64,000 nucleotides of DNA, taken from contig CAJXLT010000004.1 in NCBI GenBank assembly GCA_913056365.1, forward strand, positions 124,001 through 188,000, in the 5' to 3' direction. Below, piece by piece: positions 24,207 through 34,111 of the stretch (the stretch's first letter is position 1; each line of letters starts with the position of its first letter). The position numbers were made by a program, and so were the translations under genes. This DNA comes from an uncultured Paenibacillaceae bacterium (GTDB lineage Bacteria > Bacillota > Bacilli > Paenibacillales > K13). The notes below the pieces were generated by a model. It saw only the letters and a program-made list of their open reading frames with translations, did not search any database and was not told where the DNA came from.

Positions 24207-25205
24207 TTAGGATTCCTTAAGCTTGGCGACAATCTTGCCGGCAACGTGCCGTTCCGCAAGTTGAGCGAGTCTGTTCGGGATCTTCCCAAGCGTAATGACT
24301 TCACTCACCATGGCATCGATCTTGCCCTCGCGCATGAGCTGCATGAATTGTACAGCCATCGTGGCTAAGTCTTCCTCGGCTCTGCGGTCGCCGGACTGAT
24401 GGGCACCGCCGAGCATCAGCTTATGGATCGTGAAGGACTTGGCGGATGGTTGGTAGTCGGCCACGTTCTCAGGCGCGCCAGCGATGCAAGCAAGCTGACC
24501 GCCGAAGGCGAGCAAGTCCATATCTGTCTGCGCAGTCGTCCGGTTAATGGAGTTCAGGATGGCATCTGCTCCTCTGCCATCAGTGAGAGCCATAACCCGT
24601 TCGTGTACATTCTCGGTGTTGTAGTCGATAACGGCATCTGCACCAAGCTTGCGTACGAGGTCGAAATTAGCGGGAGAGGCAGTCGTGATGATTTGTGAAG
24701 CGCCGAATGCCTTAGCCAGCTGGATCGCATAGCCGCCAACACCGCCTGCACCAGCATGGATAAGTACGGACATCCCCGGTCCGACGTGCAGTTTGCGTTC
24801 GATTGCCAGATAAGCGGTAAGTCCTGCGCAAGGGAAGGCTGCCGCATCTTCGAAGGTAATCTCTTCTGGCAGAGCAGCCGTGGTGTGCGCAGTTGTAACA
24901 TGATACTCTGCGAACGTTCCTTGTTTGGTCAGATTAGCGTGGTAGACAACACGATCGCCGATCTGCCAGGTAGTGACGCCTTCTCCTACAGCGTCTACGA
25001 TCCCGGCAGCATCCACACCGGGTACATACGGATATATCCAGGCTGGATGACCGTTGCGCACAAGCTTGTAATCCACTGGATTCAACCCTGCTGCTTCCAC
25101 CCGTACCCGAATCTCTCCTGGACCGGGCTCAGGGATTGGCAGTTCGCCAACAATGAGTGAGTCAAGCGATCCAGATTCATTCAATCGTAGTGCCTTCATC
25201 TTCAT
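24207..25205 (-). CDS. Zinc-independent MDR alcohol dehydrogenase / quinone oxidoreductase
   Basis: A 332-residue NAD(P)H-dependent oxidoreductase of the medium-chain family. A GroES-like N-terminal half contains the conserved GLNPVDYKL and PGVDAAGIVDAVG; a Rossmann half contains IHAGAGGVGGYAIQLAKAFGA. The four structural-zinc cysteines of classical alcohol dehydrogenases are absent, which points to the zinc-free quinone/enone reductase group. The closing AERHVAGKIVAKL is typical of that group. AAAGGAGCTTGATAGC precedes the ATG. Isolated on the minus strand; the substrate cannot be predicted. Confidence 0.88.
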   Translation of the reverse strand: MKMKALRLNESGSLDSLIVGELPIPEPGPGEIRVRVEAAGLNPVDYKLVRNGHPAWIYPYVPGVDAAGIVDAVGEGVTTWQIGDRVVYHANLTKQGTFAEYHVTTAHTTAALPEEITFEDAAAFPCAGLTAYLAIERKLHVGPGMSVLIHAGAGGVGGYAIQLAKAFGASQIITTASPANFDLVRKLGADAVIDYNTENVHERVMALTDGRGADAILNSINRTTAQTDMDLLAFGGQLACIAGAPENVADYQPSAKSFTIHKLMLGGAHQSGDRRAEEDLATMAVQFMQLMREGKIDAMVSEVITLGKIPNRLAQLAERHVAGKIVAKLKES

Positions 25206-25360
25206 GCTATCAAGCTCCTTTGTATGTCTGTTGACTCTACAAAGTCATTATAGCATAGGGACGTATAAGAGACAGGGCGCATAGTTCTCGATGGTCCTTG
25301 TTCACATTCCGATACCAAGTTAATCGTGCAGAAAGAAGCATTGCTTCATCCTAGATAACA

Positions 25361-27691
25361 TTACACATTCTGATTGCCCTGAAGATCGAAGATGGCGAGT
25401 GTCGTTCCAGCAGGTGCGGAATTACTGAAACCTACAGGATAAACAGGGTCAACGGTATCGGTAGGGCTGCCGTATCCGTTCGGGAAATTGAATGTGTTCG
25501 TGTATACCTGCACTTGACCGGGGTCAGGAATGAAGCTACCGCCGCCTGTGAAATAAACAGCAAGTCGAGTTGGGAACGGATTAACGAATGAATTGGATTG
25601 AATCAGGAGTTCATTGATCTGAGCATAATTCGGACGTGCGAACAAAATAACCGAGCTGCCTGAACGGTCCTCATGGTTCACATTGTTATTCTGGATACGT
25701 ATACTTGTCGTTGTGCCTGCTTCGAGATGTGGGAAGAAATTGACAAACTGCGTAAAACGGTTGACGGTATTGCCGATCACTTGGATAGTACCGGAGACTG
25801 TATAGGATACTAAGTTAGGCTCGAATACGATAGCGCCGACACTTGTGGCATTACCTTGGAACGTGTTGTTGACAATTTGCGTCTGTCCTCGTACCATTTG
25901 GAACCGCATGCTCTGTGTATTCGTCGCATTGTGCACAATTTGATTCTCTTGCATAGTGAAGTTCTCAGACCAAATATAACCGGTTCGTTGTGAACCCTCT
26001 ACTATATTCGAACGCAGCGTTATATTCCGATATAAATTGGCTAATGTTCGCAGCGGAACGGTGATGATCGCATTGTCTGCAGTCAACGTGCGGTAGCTGA
26101 TGAAGTGTAGGTTCTCTACCGTAACATCATCTGCTTCAATGACAACTGCGTTCGACGTATTGCCAGGATCGAATAGGAGCTGTGGCTTCGCGTCACCTTC
26201 GCCCAATAACGTCACCGATTTGTCTATAATGAGCTGTGCACTGATGTTGTAGGTGGCCTGCAGAATATGAACAGTGCCTCCTAGAGCAGCGGCTTGGATA
26301 CCTTGTTCAATGGTGCCGAATGGCTTGGCTCTGCTGCCGTCGCCATCGACGGAATTAGCAAGCACGTATATATTCGAAGGATCGACCACATGATTGACTA
26401 CATAATCCAGATACTCCTGAACACTTTCGGCACTGACATATCCGATGTTCGGGCGGTTGCTAATCATCATCTGTGCTGCTTCTTCCTGAGCTTGCTCACT
26501 AAGTGAATGGAATCCAGTAAGATCCAATCCTAGCTCCGGATTCTCCAAGGCAGCTTGCATCTCAGCTGAAGTGACGGCACTGTTGACTGCCGCTAATCCG
26601 GGAGTGAGCTCCAACGGAGGAGCGATTCGAAGGGCGAGGATCGAAGCATTCGCAATCACTTCTGCACCGCCAATTGTTGTCCCGAGACTGATGTCGTCAG
26701 CGCTTGTATAGTTCTGCACACTTAATGTATCATCTGCTTGTGCAGACAGGATGACCATGCCAATGTTGGATTGATTAGCTCCTCCAGTACCATAAGTGGA
26801 GCCAGGGACGATATCCGTATTGAGAAATAAGGAAATTTGGTTCGCCTGCTCACCTGTAATGTGAAACCACACAGCATAAATTCCTGGCTGCATAACGGTC
26901 AGTTGCCCCGTGCCAACGATGTGCATCATGCCAGACAACGCACCGTTAGCGCTGTAAGCGGCTGATTGATCGACAGGGATCGTTTGCGCATCTTGATTGT
27001 AAATGTAAGCATAATCCGTCGTAAATGCTGGACCCTCTGGTCCCGGCGGCCCTTCCGGCCCTGCTGGACCCTCTGGTCCCGGCGGCCCTTCCGGCCCTGC
27101 TGGACCCTCTGGTCCTACTGGCCCTTGCAGTCCTTGCGGTCCCTCTGGCCCTTGCGGTCCTTGCGGACCCTCTGGCCCTTGCGGTCCAGCGGGTCCCGCC
27201 GGTCCGGGAGGACCTATACTGCCGGTGCCAGTCAATAAAGCGACATCATCGACGAGGACGGCTGTACTTCCTGCGAACGGCAGTTTGTTGACAACAATAA
27301 GCGCTTGTGTTGTACCCGTTGGTTCAGGTGTAGTAGTGTGATACACTTCCTTCCAGCTATTCGTTGAAGCATCTGGCAGCTCTCCAGCAGCAATGTTGAG
27401 GATCATCCCGTAGCCCAAATAACGATATGCATCATCGTAATAGATAACAGATAATGAAACTGGCGGACTGGTACCTGCAGATGACTTGGATAAGGAAGCG
27501 ACAAACTCGAATTGTTCGCCCGGCTGAACGGAGGTAAATTGATAGATGAACGAGTTCGTAGAGCCGCCAGTCAACACCACAGCATAATAACCAGAGTGAC
27601 TTTGGTAAGGGGTGATGGAGGCGTGCATGCCAATCCATGGAGGAAGCCCCCCTGTTTCAAATCCGCCATTCGTCATGCGATTGCTAACCAA
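25361..27691 (-). CDS. NTTRR-type collagen-like, beta-helix spore-surface protein
   Basis: A 776-residue multi-domain protein. Residues 1-155 form an NTTRR-F1-like leader domain ([19 protein letters not shown]...DDVALLTG). Residues 160-221 are about twenty uninterrupted Gly-X-Y triplets rich in Pro and Glu. Residues 224-355 look like a BclA/C1q-type beta-jellyroll ([17 protein letters not shown]...ILALRI). A helical linker follows to about 440, then a right-handed parallel beta-helix to the end ([11 protein letters not shown]...[12 protein letters not shown]). No signal peptide, as expected for mother-cell-made exosporium or coat proteins. TTG start with GGTGAT 7 bp upstream; it begins 55 bp after spoVR on the same strand. 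Leader plus collagen plus jellyroll fits an exosporium filament; the added beta-helix is unusual. Confidence 0.85.
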   Translation of the reverse strand: MVSNRMTNGGFETGGLPPWIGMHASITPYQSHSGYYAVVLTGGSTNSFIYQFTSVQPGEQFEFVASLSKSSAGTSPPVSLSVIYYDDAYRYLGYGMILNIAAGELPDASTNSWKEVYHTTTPEPTGTTQALIVVNKLPFAGSTAVLVDDVALLTGTGSIGPPGPAGPAGPQGPEGPQGPQGPEGPQGLQGPVGPEGPAGPEGPPGPEGPAGPEGPPGPEGPAFTTDYAYIYNQDAQTIPVDQSAAYSANGALSGMMHIVGTGQLTVMQPGIYAVWFHITGEQANQISLFLNTDIVPGSTYGTGGANQSNIGMVILSAQADDTLSVQNYTSADDISLGTTIGGAEVIANASILALRIAPPLELTPGLAAVNSAVTSAEMQAALENPELGLDLTGFHSLSEQAQEEAAQMMISNRPNIGYVSAESVQEYLDYVVNHVVDPSNIYVLANSVDGDGSRAKPFGTIEQGIQAAALGGTVHILQATYNISAQLIIDKSVTLLGEGDAKPQLLFDPGNTSNAVVIEADDVTVENLHFISYRTLTADNAIITVPLRTLANLYRNITLRSNIVEGSQRTGYIWSENFTMQENQIVHNATNTQSMRFQMVRGQTQIVNNTFQGNATSVGAIVFEPNLVSYTVSGTIQVIGNTVNRFTQFVNFFPHLEAGTTTSIRIQNNNVNHEDRSGSSVILFARPNYAQINELLIQSNSFVNPFPTRLAVYFTGGGSFIPDPGQVQVYTNTFNFPNGYGSPTDTVDPVYPVGFSNSAPAGTTLAIFDLQGNQNV
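27028..27099 (-). repeat. 36-bp tandem repeat in the collagen region
   Basis: Two identical 36-bp units (27028-27063, 27064-27099), with a third partial copy after them, encode alternating GPEGPA and GPEGPP triplets. This is a coding minisatellite that could change length by slippage. Confidence 0.8.
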
Positions 27692-27746
27692 TGTAGAATC
27701 ACCGCCTCAGCTAGAAGATTATTTCACCCTCAAGTACCAGATACAA

Positions 27747-29189
27747 TCAGACAAATCGCCGATGCTGCTTCGTACCGTCATACGTGAATACGACTTTTTT
27801 TTGCTCGACGATCGTTTCTAAGTGGACGGACTTGCCCCACAGCTTATACACATAAGGTAAAGTTTTCTCCAAATATTTGAGATCCAGCTCAATGCCTTCG
27901 TAAGCATGGATGAGATACAATCCCCCGTTGTTGCCCGCATCGCCATCTGTAATATGGAGAACGGGAAAGCCGCCATTCACCTTGGATTCGACCAGTTGAT
28001 CGCGAACATGCTCCCAGCCTTTCTCCGTAATTTTCCACTCGGCGCCTTGCTTCTCGAAGATATATAGATCTAACTCCTCTACCAGCTCCTTGGTCAAGTA
28101 ATTACGCAGGAAGGAAATATCCGAATCGAACTCGCGAACTTCGAACATTTTGTCACGGCCATATCTTCGTTCGATGTCTTCGAAGATTTTTAACCCCAAG
28201 TAATATGGATTCAAGCTGTGAGTAGAAGGCTGAACGACAGAAGCGTTCAGTTTGGCATACTCAATTGTTTCCGCAGGTGTCAGATCGAGCTCACGAATGA
28301 TACGCTGATGCCAGTAGGAAGCCCAGCCTTCGTTCATGATTTTCGTTTCAATCTGCGGCCAGAAGTACAGCATCTCCTCACGAAGCATCGTCATAATATC
28401 GCGCTGCCAGTCCACGAGGATCGGGGAATATTCCTCTAGAAACCACATAACGTCCTTCTCCGGTTCTGAGGGGAACGGGGGTCTCGCCTGTGCCGACTCT
28501 GATTCGCGCTTGTTGCTGGCTTTCTCATCGTTCACGTTACTATTTGTCGGCTGCTTGCCGTCCTTATGTTCATGATCTGGCTTCTCTAAGCTCCACAAGT
28601 CATCGTACGGTCCTTGGCGAACAGAACGAACAGTCTTCTGGCGGCGCTCTAGCATTGACTGCTTCTGCCGATAGCTGTTGAAGGTATGAGTCAAGCTAGG
28701 ATCGATATGCTCCTGTATGCCGAGTACAGCATCGATGAACGTCTCTACCGTTGTTGCCCCATATTCGCTCTCGTATTGACGAATGCGCGCAGCACTGGCG
28801 GACATGCTTTCCACCATGTCGCGATTCGTGCGGGAGAAGCGGGCGTTATTCTTGAAGAAATCACAATGCGCAAGCACATGAGCCGCAATCAGTTTGTTCT
28901 GAATGAGCGAGTTGCCGTCTAATAGGAAAGCGTAGCAAGGATTCGAGTTGATCACGAGCTCGTATATCTTGCTTAATCCAAGATCGTATTGTGTCTTCAT
29001 CTTGTGGAAGGTCTTGCCGAAGCTCCAGTGATGGAATCGGGTCGGCATGCCGTAAGCCCCGAACGTATAAATAATGTCTGATGGACATATCTCGTACCGC
29101 ATCGGGTAGTAATCAAGTCCGAAGCTATCCGCTACTTGCATAATTTCTTCGATCGCATTCTCCAAAGCTTCTAGTTCTTCCGTTCTCAT
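27747..29189 (-). CDS. spoVR: SpoVR family protein
   Basis: A 480-residue cytoplasmic protein needed for proper spore cortex in Bacillus subtilis. I start at the ATG at 29189 ([20 protein letters not shown]), which follows AGGAGGGAATGCG; an upstream GTG/TTG region lacks a site. Conserved tracts are [55 protein letters not shown]-like [11 protein letters not shown] and [13 protein letters not shown] charged stretch around residues 210-250 is variable. Family partners are PrkA and YhbH. The collagen-like gene starts 55 bp downstream and is probably on the same transcript. Confidence 0.96.
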   Translation of the reverse strand: MRTEELEALENAIEEIMQVADSFGLDYYPMRYEICPSDIIYTFGAYGMPTRFHHWSFGKTFHKMKTQYDLGLSKIYELVINSNPCYAFLLDGNSLIQNKLIAAHVLAHCDFFKNNARFSRTNRDMVESMSASAARIRQYESEYGATTVETFIDAVLGIQEHIDPSLTHTFNSYRQKQSMLERRQKTVRSVRQGPYDDLWSLEKPDHEHKDGKQPTNSNVNDEKASNKRESESAQARPPFPSEPEKDVMWFLEEYSPILVDWQRDIMTMLREEMLYFWPQIETKIMNEGWASYWHQRIIRELDLTPAETIEYAKLNASVVQPSTHSLNPYYLGLKIFEDIERRYGRDKMFEVREFDSDISFLRNYLTKELVEELDLYIFEKQGAEWKITEKGWEHVRDQLVESKVNGGFPVLHITDGDAGNNGGLYLIHAYEGIELDLKYLEKTLPYVYKLWGKSVHLETIVEQKKVVFTYDGTKQHRRFV

Positions 29190-29342
29190 CGCATTCCCTC
29201 CTATGTACGTTGTTCCATTCCACACGTCGTCAAGCTGCAAGTGGTGTACAACGAAATGTTATGCGGGTCATTGGACTGCTTGTCGGATCAGCTATGTCTG
29301 TATTACCGTGCATGCTTTGTAGAAGGAGGTGGGGGCGAAAAG

Positions 29343-29530
29343 CTGCAATTGTGCAGGTAATGTTCGAAATAAGCAGCTCGTATCTAGCAAAAACAGCGAC
29401 TATACAGCCTTCTGCTCCACGATGGACCAGAATGAGTGATTTCGAAGAAGAAGGATGTACATTTGCAGGAATTTTGCCATTTTCCCTCTTCTATGATGCG
29501 AGAACCTGCACATTCGCAGGAATGACGGAA
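29343..29530 (+). repeat. Second TGCAGG-type intergenic repeat cluster
   Basis: The 577-bp gap between spoVR and the lipoprotein genes holds GCTGCAATTGTGCAGGTAA (29350), TACATTTGCAGGAATTTT (29457) and GCACATTCGCAGGAATGAC (29508). The last two GCAGG cores (29465, 29516) are 51 bp apart. The first is nearly identical to the unit at 23853. No gene was seen; the 3' part of the gap is A/T-rich and contains the next promoter. Confidence 0.55.
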
Positions 29531-29693
29531 GCGGTGTGCTAGAGAGCCCGCCCTCGCGGTGTGCCAGTGAGACCAACTAGGAAGTTGTTGACATTCGTTC
29601 GTTCTCAGCAACGCGTTGCACGGTTTACTAATAATGTATTCAAGCGGGGATGTGAGATGAACAGGAATTGATGAGTCAAAAAAACTGAAAATT

Positions 29694-29722
29694 TTGTAAA
29701 AAAATAAAAATTGCTATATACT
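29694..29722 (+). promoter_or_regulatory. Sigma-A-like promoter of the lipoprotein pair
   Basis: TTGTAA (29694), 17-bp A-rich spacer, TATACT (29717), in a stretch far richer in A/T than its surroundings. Confidence 0.55.
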
Positions 29723-29766
29723 AGAATAAATTGGATGACACGTCTACATAGATAGAGAGGAGAAAT

Positions 29767-31098
29767 ATGAGAATGAAACGTTTCGTAGTTGTGCAGACAG
29801 TGCTCGTCCTTATATGGATGTTAGCTGCCTGTCAATCTTCACAAGAACGAGAACCGGTCGTGTTGAAATTATACGGTGTATATGAGGAGTTCTTCGCACC
29901 GGGGTACAAAGATCGATTTGAAGAGGAGTATCCGCACATCGATGTGGAAATATTGCCGTATGAATATCAATCGGACGGGGATCCGGTACTTAATCTAAAG
30001 AGTAGAATAAGGGAGCATACGCCTGATATTGTGTTTACGGGGACGACAACTTTCGTCGGGGCAATAGAAGAAGGATTGCTACTGCCGCTCGATCCTTATA
30101 TCGAGGAGTCTGGTTTCCCGCTGGATACGATGCCGAATGCGGTTGTGCAGAAGCTTCGTCAAGAGGGAGATGGGCAAATATACGGTCTGGCGCCTGAGTT
30201 TTCAAGTGCAGCTTTATTCTTCAACAAGACACTGTTCCAGCAGTATCAGGTAGAATTGCCGAAGGATGGAATGAGTTGGCAGGGGCTATTCGATCTAGCT
30301 GCACGATTCCCGCAAGTGACAGAAGATGGTGCACCATTCTGGGGATTTCTGTCTCCAGGCCAACAAGATCCAGAGAAGAAGCTTTACTATTTGATCAAGC
30401 GAGCAGGCAAGTCAGAAAATCTAACAATTGTAGATGTCGAGAATGATACAGTAACTCTACAAACGCCAGCATGGCAAAATATCTGGAATACGTTCGTGCA
30501 GGCGTATCGGGGAGGACTCATCTCGAATATGGAATACGAAGAGCTTCATCCTGATTCTAATTTAGCCGGTATACATGCAGACGAAAGGTATGCGTCCTTC
30601 TTGAATGGTCAGGCGGCAATGGTTGTCGGGGAGAATGAATTGCTGAATCTGGCTATTGATCAGGAGTCGTTGGATTTCGGGCTGGTTACGCCACCGGGAA
30701 CGTATCAGATATATTTGCAAAATACGGTGTTCAACATAACCCGGGAATCGGCGCATCCTGAGGAAGCCTGGACGTTCATCTCCTTTGCGCTTAGCGATGA
30801 GATGGCCAAGCACAAGCTGGGAATTGACAATGTGTTCGGAGGGTGGCGGAATCTGCCCGCACGAATCACACACTTGGAGCAAAAACTGAATCATGACTTG
30901 TCGGCTTTTTACAAACAGGATGCGGCACATAGCGGTATCTACTCGTTGTTCTCAGAAATTCCGACTGCATTTATCATCTATGAGCGGGATGCAACTCTAG
31001 AGGAATTGAAGCTGGTGCTGGCTGAGGAGAAGACGGTGGTGGAAGCGATCACCGATCTACAAGCTAAGCTGGAAGTAGCGTGGAGGGAGATGCGGTGA
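29767..31098 (+). CDS. Extracellular solute-binding lipoprotein 1
   Basis: A 443-residue family 1 (MalE/UgpB-like) solute-binding lipoprotein. A short signal ends in the lipobox MLAACQ near residue 22; the mature part shows the usual two-lobe pattern: EEYPHIDVEILPYE, DIVFTGTTTFV, GLAPEFSSAALFFNKTLF, MSWQGLFDLAARFPQV and ESAHPEEAWTFISFAL. Such proteins deliver oligosaccharides or glycerophosphodiesters to an ABC importer, but no permease or ATPase gene is adjacent. It overlaps the next, related gene by 4 bp. The ATG at 29767 follows GAGAGGAG; a second ATG 6 bp later is possible. Confidence 0.85.
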   Translation: MRMKRFVVVQTVLVLIWMLAACQSSQEREPVVLKLYGVYEEFFAPGYKDRFEEEYPHIDVEILPYEYQSDGDPVLNLKSRIREHTPDIVFTGTTTFVGAIEEGLLLPLDPYIEESGFPLDTMPNAVVQKLRQEGDGQIYGLAPEFSSAALFFNKTLFQQYQVELPKDGMSWQGLFDLAARFPQVTEDGAPFWGFLSPGQQDPEKKLYYLIKRAGKSENLTIVDVENDTVTLQTPAWQNIWNTFVQAYRGGLISNMEYEELHPDSNLAGIHADERYASFLNGQAAMVVGENELLNLAIDQESLDFGLVTPPGTYQIYLQNTVFNITRESAHPEEAWTFISFALSDEMAKHKLGIDNVFGGWRNLPARITHLEQKLNHDLSAFYKQDAAHSGIYSLFSEIPTAFIIYERDATLEELKLVLAEEKTVVEAITDLQAKLEVAWREMR

Positions 31099-32420
31099 AG
31101 GCAGAGATGAAATTGGTGTGTGGCTGGCTGGTGCTGATTGTGCTGCTCGGCGGTTGTGTTCCGGGAAGCGGGAACTCGTTGAAGGGCAAGCTGCGTATCG
31201 TGGCGGAGCAGGATATTCACATGTATCATGCACAAGGCTTGAGAGACTTCAAGGAGTTGCATCCGCAAGTAGAGATTGAGTTTATAAATGTGCGAAATCT
31301 GGTAGACGATCCGCTGGACATGTATGCGAATTATGAGGAATTGGTAGTCGAGCAGCAACCGGATGTCGTGATTGCAAGCGAACTTACATTTCCTATGCTT
31401 ACGGAGGAAGCACGTCTGTTGCCGCTCGAATCGAAGGCCGTACAGGACGAGCTTCCCATAGAGGAAGTAGTTCCGGCTGTGATGGGATGGTTGCGCGATA
31501 ACGGTCACGGTCAGCTATATGGCTTGGTACCCTCGTTCAGTCGTAATTTGATTTTTTTTCGGACGGATCTATTCGATGAACACGGCGTTATGTATCCAGA
31601 GGATCAGATGAGCTGGCAAGAGCTGCTTGCGCTTGCGCAGCAATTTCCAGATCGGAGCGAAGAGGGTGAGCGCTTGTTCGGCTTTCACGACGGATTACAG
31701 GGGGAAGCCGACTACTTGATTACAAGCATCGCCAGTACACGCGGATTATCTTATCTCGATTGGGAGCGACGCGAAATTACATTGGCATCGGAAGGTTGGC
31801 GGCAAGTGTATGAATTGGCAGTGAATGCGCTGCGTTCTGGCAGTATATATGATCAGGAGCAGCATACGGAGACTGAAACCGTTACCGATAATTCCCATAA
31901 TCCTGTAAACCTGTTTCTGGACGGGCGCGTTGCGATGATGCAAGGGGATACGCATACGTTCAGTACATTGGCGAGCCAAGCACCTGAAGTCCCGTGGGCG
32001 ATGGTAACAGAGCCTGTTGATCCGCTCAACCGTTCCCAAGCTGAGATGTACGTGCATGATGTGTACGCGATATACGAGACTTCGGCGAATGTGGATGCAG
32101 CCTGGGCATTGGTCAAGCATATGAACAACAGACCTGTTCAGTCATCAGATGACGGCAAGGGAATCTCAGCTTGGACAGGGACTTGGAAGGCGCTATCTGG
32201 TAGGGATGAGGAGCTTGCGGAAGTGTGGAGTCTCCTTGACTATAGACAGCATTCGCCGCTTCCCTTCTGGGAGATACCGCCTGGTTTCCTCACTGCAGTG
32301 ACAGAGATACGCCACAATGCGCTTGTGAAGATGTTGTCCGGTGAAGCTACAGTGGAGGAAGCCTTGCAGCAAATGGACGAACAAGGGCAAGCAGCACTTG
32401 ATCAGTCGCAACTTCCTTGA
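31095..32420 (+). CDS. Extracellular solute-binding lipoprotein 2
   Basis: A 441-residue paralogue of the preceding gene. The start is the GTG at 31095, which shares GTGA with the stop of the first gene and has GGAGGGAG upstream. The signal peptide ends VLLGGC. Both proteins share the same plan (KELHPQVEIEFINVRN, QLYGLVPSFSRNLIFFRTDLF, MSWQELLALAQQFPD, ANVDAAWALVKHMN), though sequences have drifted widely. Two binding proteins in a row without transporter genes suggests either sharing of a distant permease or a sensing role. A perfect terminator follows. Confidence 0.85.
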   Translation: MKAEMKLVCGWLVLIVLLGGCVPGSGNSLKGKLRIVAEQDIHMYHAQGLRDFKELHPQVEIEFINVRNLVDDPLDMYANYEELVVEQQPDVVIASELTFPMLTEEARLLPLESKAVQDELPIEEVVPAVMGWLRDNGHGQLYGLVPSFSRNLIFFRTDLFDEHGVMYPEDQMSWQELLALAQQFPDRSEEGERLFGFHDGLQGEADYLITSIASTRGLSYLDWERREITLASEGWRQVYELAVNALRSGSIYDQEQHTETETVTDNSHNPVNLFLDGRVAMMQGDTHTFSTLASQAPEVPWAMVTEPVDPLNRSQAEMYVHDVYAIYETSANVDAAWALVKHMNNRPVQSSDDGKGISAWTGTWKALSGRDEELAEVWSLLDYRQHSPLPFWEIPPGFLTAVTEIRHNALVKMLSGEATVEEALQQMDEQGQAALDQSQLP

Positions 32421-32448
32421 ATAGGAGGCTTGCTGTCCGTATTGAAAT

Positions 32449-32481
32449 GTAAGAGGGGCTGTCGCAGACAGCCCCTCTTAC
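32449..32481 (+). terminator. Bidirectional terminator
   Basis: A perfect 15-bp stem, GTAAGAGGGGCTGTC with GACAGCCCCTCTTAC, loop GCA, between the convergent lipoprotein and sulfatase genes. Confidence 0.85.
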
Positions 32482-32498
32482 GTATGGCAAGCGCCAAC

Positions 32499-33968
32499 TT
32501 AATGATGTGAAAGTCCAAGTCGCATATATTGCTCGCGTGGTGCATCATGGATGTCCATCAGTTCAGTCATCAGCGCAGTCATGCGTCGTTCAATTTGCTC
32601 GTCTCTAATCGGATGCTCTTGCTTCGGGTCCTGCTCCAGATCGAACAGCATCGTCCCGAATTGATGGTAACGTCCGTCCCCGGCAGAACGAATTTTCAAT
32701 ACCGAAGTTCCTTTCGTGAATGTGAATGGCGGACGCAGTTCAAGCTCCCGCAACTCCTGAGTGGAGAAGCGCTTGCGCATATGAGTAGGCATTAGCGTAT
32801 AATTGTGCAAGGGTGCGTTGTCGGGCGAGGCTGGCCCGCGCATGTACACGTATCGTCCGTCGGTGCAGTTGACATGCCCGCCGTGAATGCCGAATAGTGC
32901 GGCTTCGCGGACGGCTGTATCGCGAGCAATTGTATCCCGCAATGTATGTCCTGTCATATCTGCTGGAATGTCGACATCGAAGAAATCTAGCAATGTTGGT
33001 GCCAGATCGATCGTTTGTACCAGACTTTGTCTCCGCTCACCGCGAATGCCGGACCGAGGGTCCCAGATGAACAGAGGAGTATGAGCCACTTCGCTATAGA
33101 ACGGCTGTACACATTTGGCCCACCAATCGTGCTCGCCGAGGAGAAAGCCATGGTCGGTATTGACGATCAGCATAGTGTCTGTCCACATGTTACGGTCGTC
33201 CATCACATCCAGCACTTGTCCCAGATAGTGATCGCACATACTAAGGAGTGAGGCGTATTCATGGCGAATATGCTCGACCTCTTCCGCGGTTTGCGCGACC
33301 CGTTCGTACGGTGGCCAGTCAAAATGCTTGCCTTCATACAGATGCGGGTACAGCTTCCTGTAAGATTCAGGCGCATGGAACGGCTCGTGAGGGTCGAAGG
33401 TTTCCAATTGAAGGAACCAGCGGTCTTCATTGGCATTGGCCTGTATGAAATCCAGACCGGATTGAAAGGTTCGTGCTTGCGGGAAATCGGATTCATCCCG
33501 AATATGCGAACGATTAATCCAATCTTGTCTGTGCATACCTGATAACGGCCTATCTACAACTTGCGGCGGAACTTCTGGGTCGCGCACTTGTCCTATCCAA
33601 GTGTCTCCTTCTTGTCCACGGATGAAGTCGAAGGTATTGTAACGTGAATGATAGGTGGCACCTCCGTCTTCCCAATAGTGCTGATGATCGGTTACAAGAT
33701 GGGTATAGACGCCGTTTTGCTGCAAGATCTCAGGCATAGAATCATCGAATGGCTCCAACGGTCCCCAACTGCGGTGAAGGAAATTGTATCTCCCTGTATG
33801 CAGCTCTCTTCTTGCAGGCATGCAGGGCATGCTTCCTACATAGGACTGGTCAAAAACAGCGGTACGCACCGCCAGTCTGCGAAAATTGGGCAAGTGCGTC
33901 CAGTCGCAGCCATATGCAGGCAGCATACGTCGGTTCAATGTGTCGAACATAACCATGATCGCTTTCAT
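32499..33968 (-). CDS. Sulfatase (formylglycine type)
   Basis: A 489-residue cytoplasmic sulfatase/alkaline-phosphatase-fold hydrolase. The N-terminus has metal ligands in VMFDTLNR, and Cys49-Met-Pro-Ala-Arg53 is the CxPxR motif converted to formylglycine; TGRYNFLHR follows. DPHEPFHAP, VNTDHGFLLGEHDWWAK and the regulatory-like DLAPTLLD are also present. No signal peptide. The ATG at 33968 is preferred because AAGGTG lies 6 bp before it; a GTG 9 bp upstream overlaps that site. No sulfatase-maturing enzyme is in the window. It diverges from an AraC regulator, its likely controller. Probable substrate: a sulfated sugar; inference only. Confidence 0.9.
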   Translation of the reverse strand: MKAIMVMFDTLNRRMLPAYGCDWTHLPNFRRLAVRTAVFDQSYVGSMPCMPARRELHTGRYNFLHRSWGPLEPFDDSMPEILQQNGVYTHLVTDHQHYWEDGGATYHSRYNTFDFIRGQEGDTWIGQVRDPEVPPQVVDRPLSGMHRQDWINRSHIRDESDFPQARTFQSGLDFIQANANEDRWFLQLETFDPHEPFHAPESYRKLYPHLYEGKHFDWPPYERVAQTAEEVEHIRHEYASLLSMCDHYLGQVLDVMDDRNMWTDTMLIVNTDHGFLLGEHDWWAKCVQPFYSEVAHTPLFIWDPRSGIRGERRQSLVQTIDLAPTLLDFFDVDIPADMTGHTLRDTIARDTAVREAALFGIHGGHVNCTDGRYVYMRGPASPDNAPLHNYTLMPTHMRKRFSTQELRELELRPPFTFTKGTSVLKIRSAGDGRYHQFGTMLFDLEQDPKQEHPIRDEQIERRMTALMTELMDIHDAPREQYMRLGLSHH

Positions 33969-34111
33969 AGCTTTCACCTTCGCTTTCTAGTTGATGGTTA
34001 GCTGTAGCGTAACAAATGGTGCAATGGCTTGGAAGAGAGATTATGATGAGAATATAGGAAAAAACGAATATGCTTGTCTGCTGCACAAGCGCCGGAGGTG
34101 ACTAGAGAACT

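Noticed and set aside
26966-27291. Long plus-strand frames opposite the collagen triplets
   Set aside because: They arise from the GC-rich Gly-Pro repeats in the other strand; repetitive Leu/Ala/Pro or Trp/Arg products are shadows.
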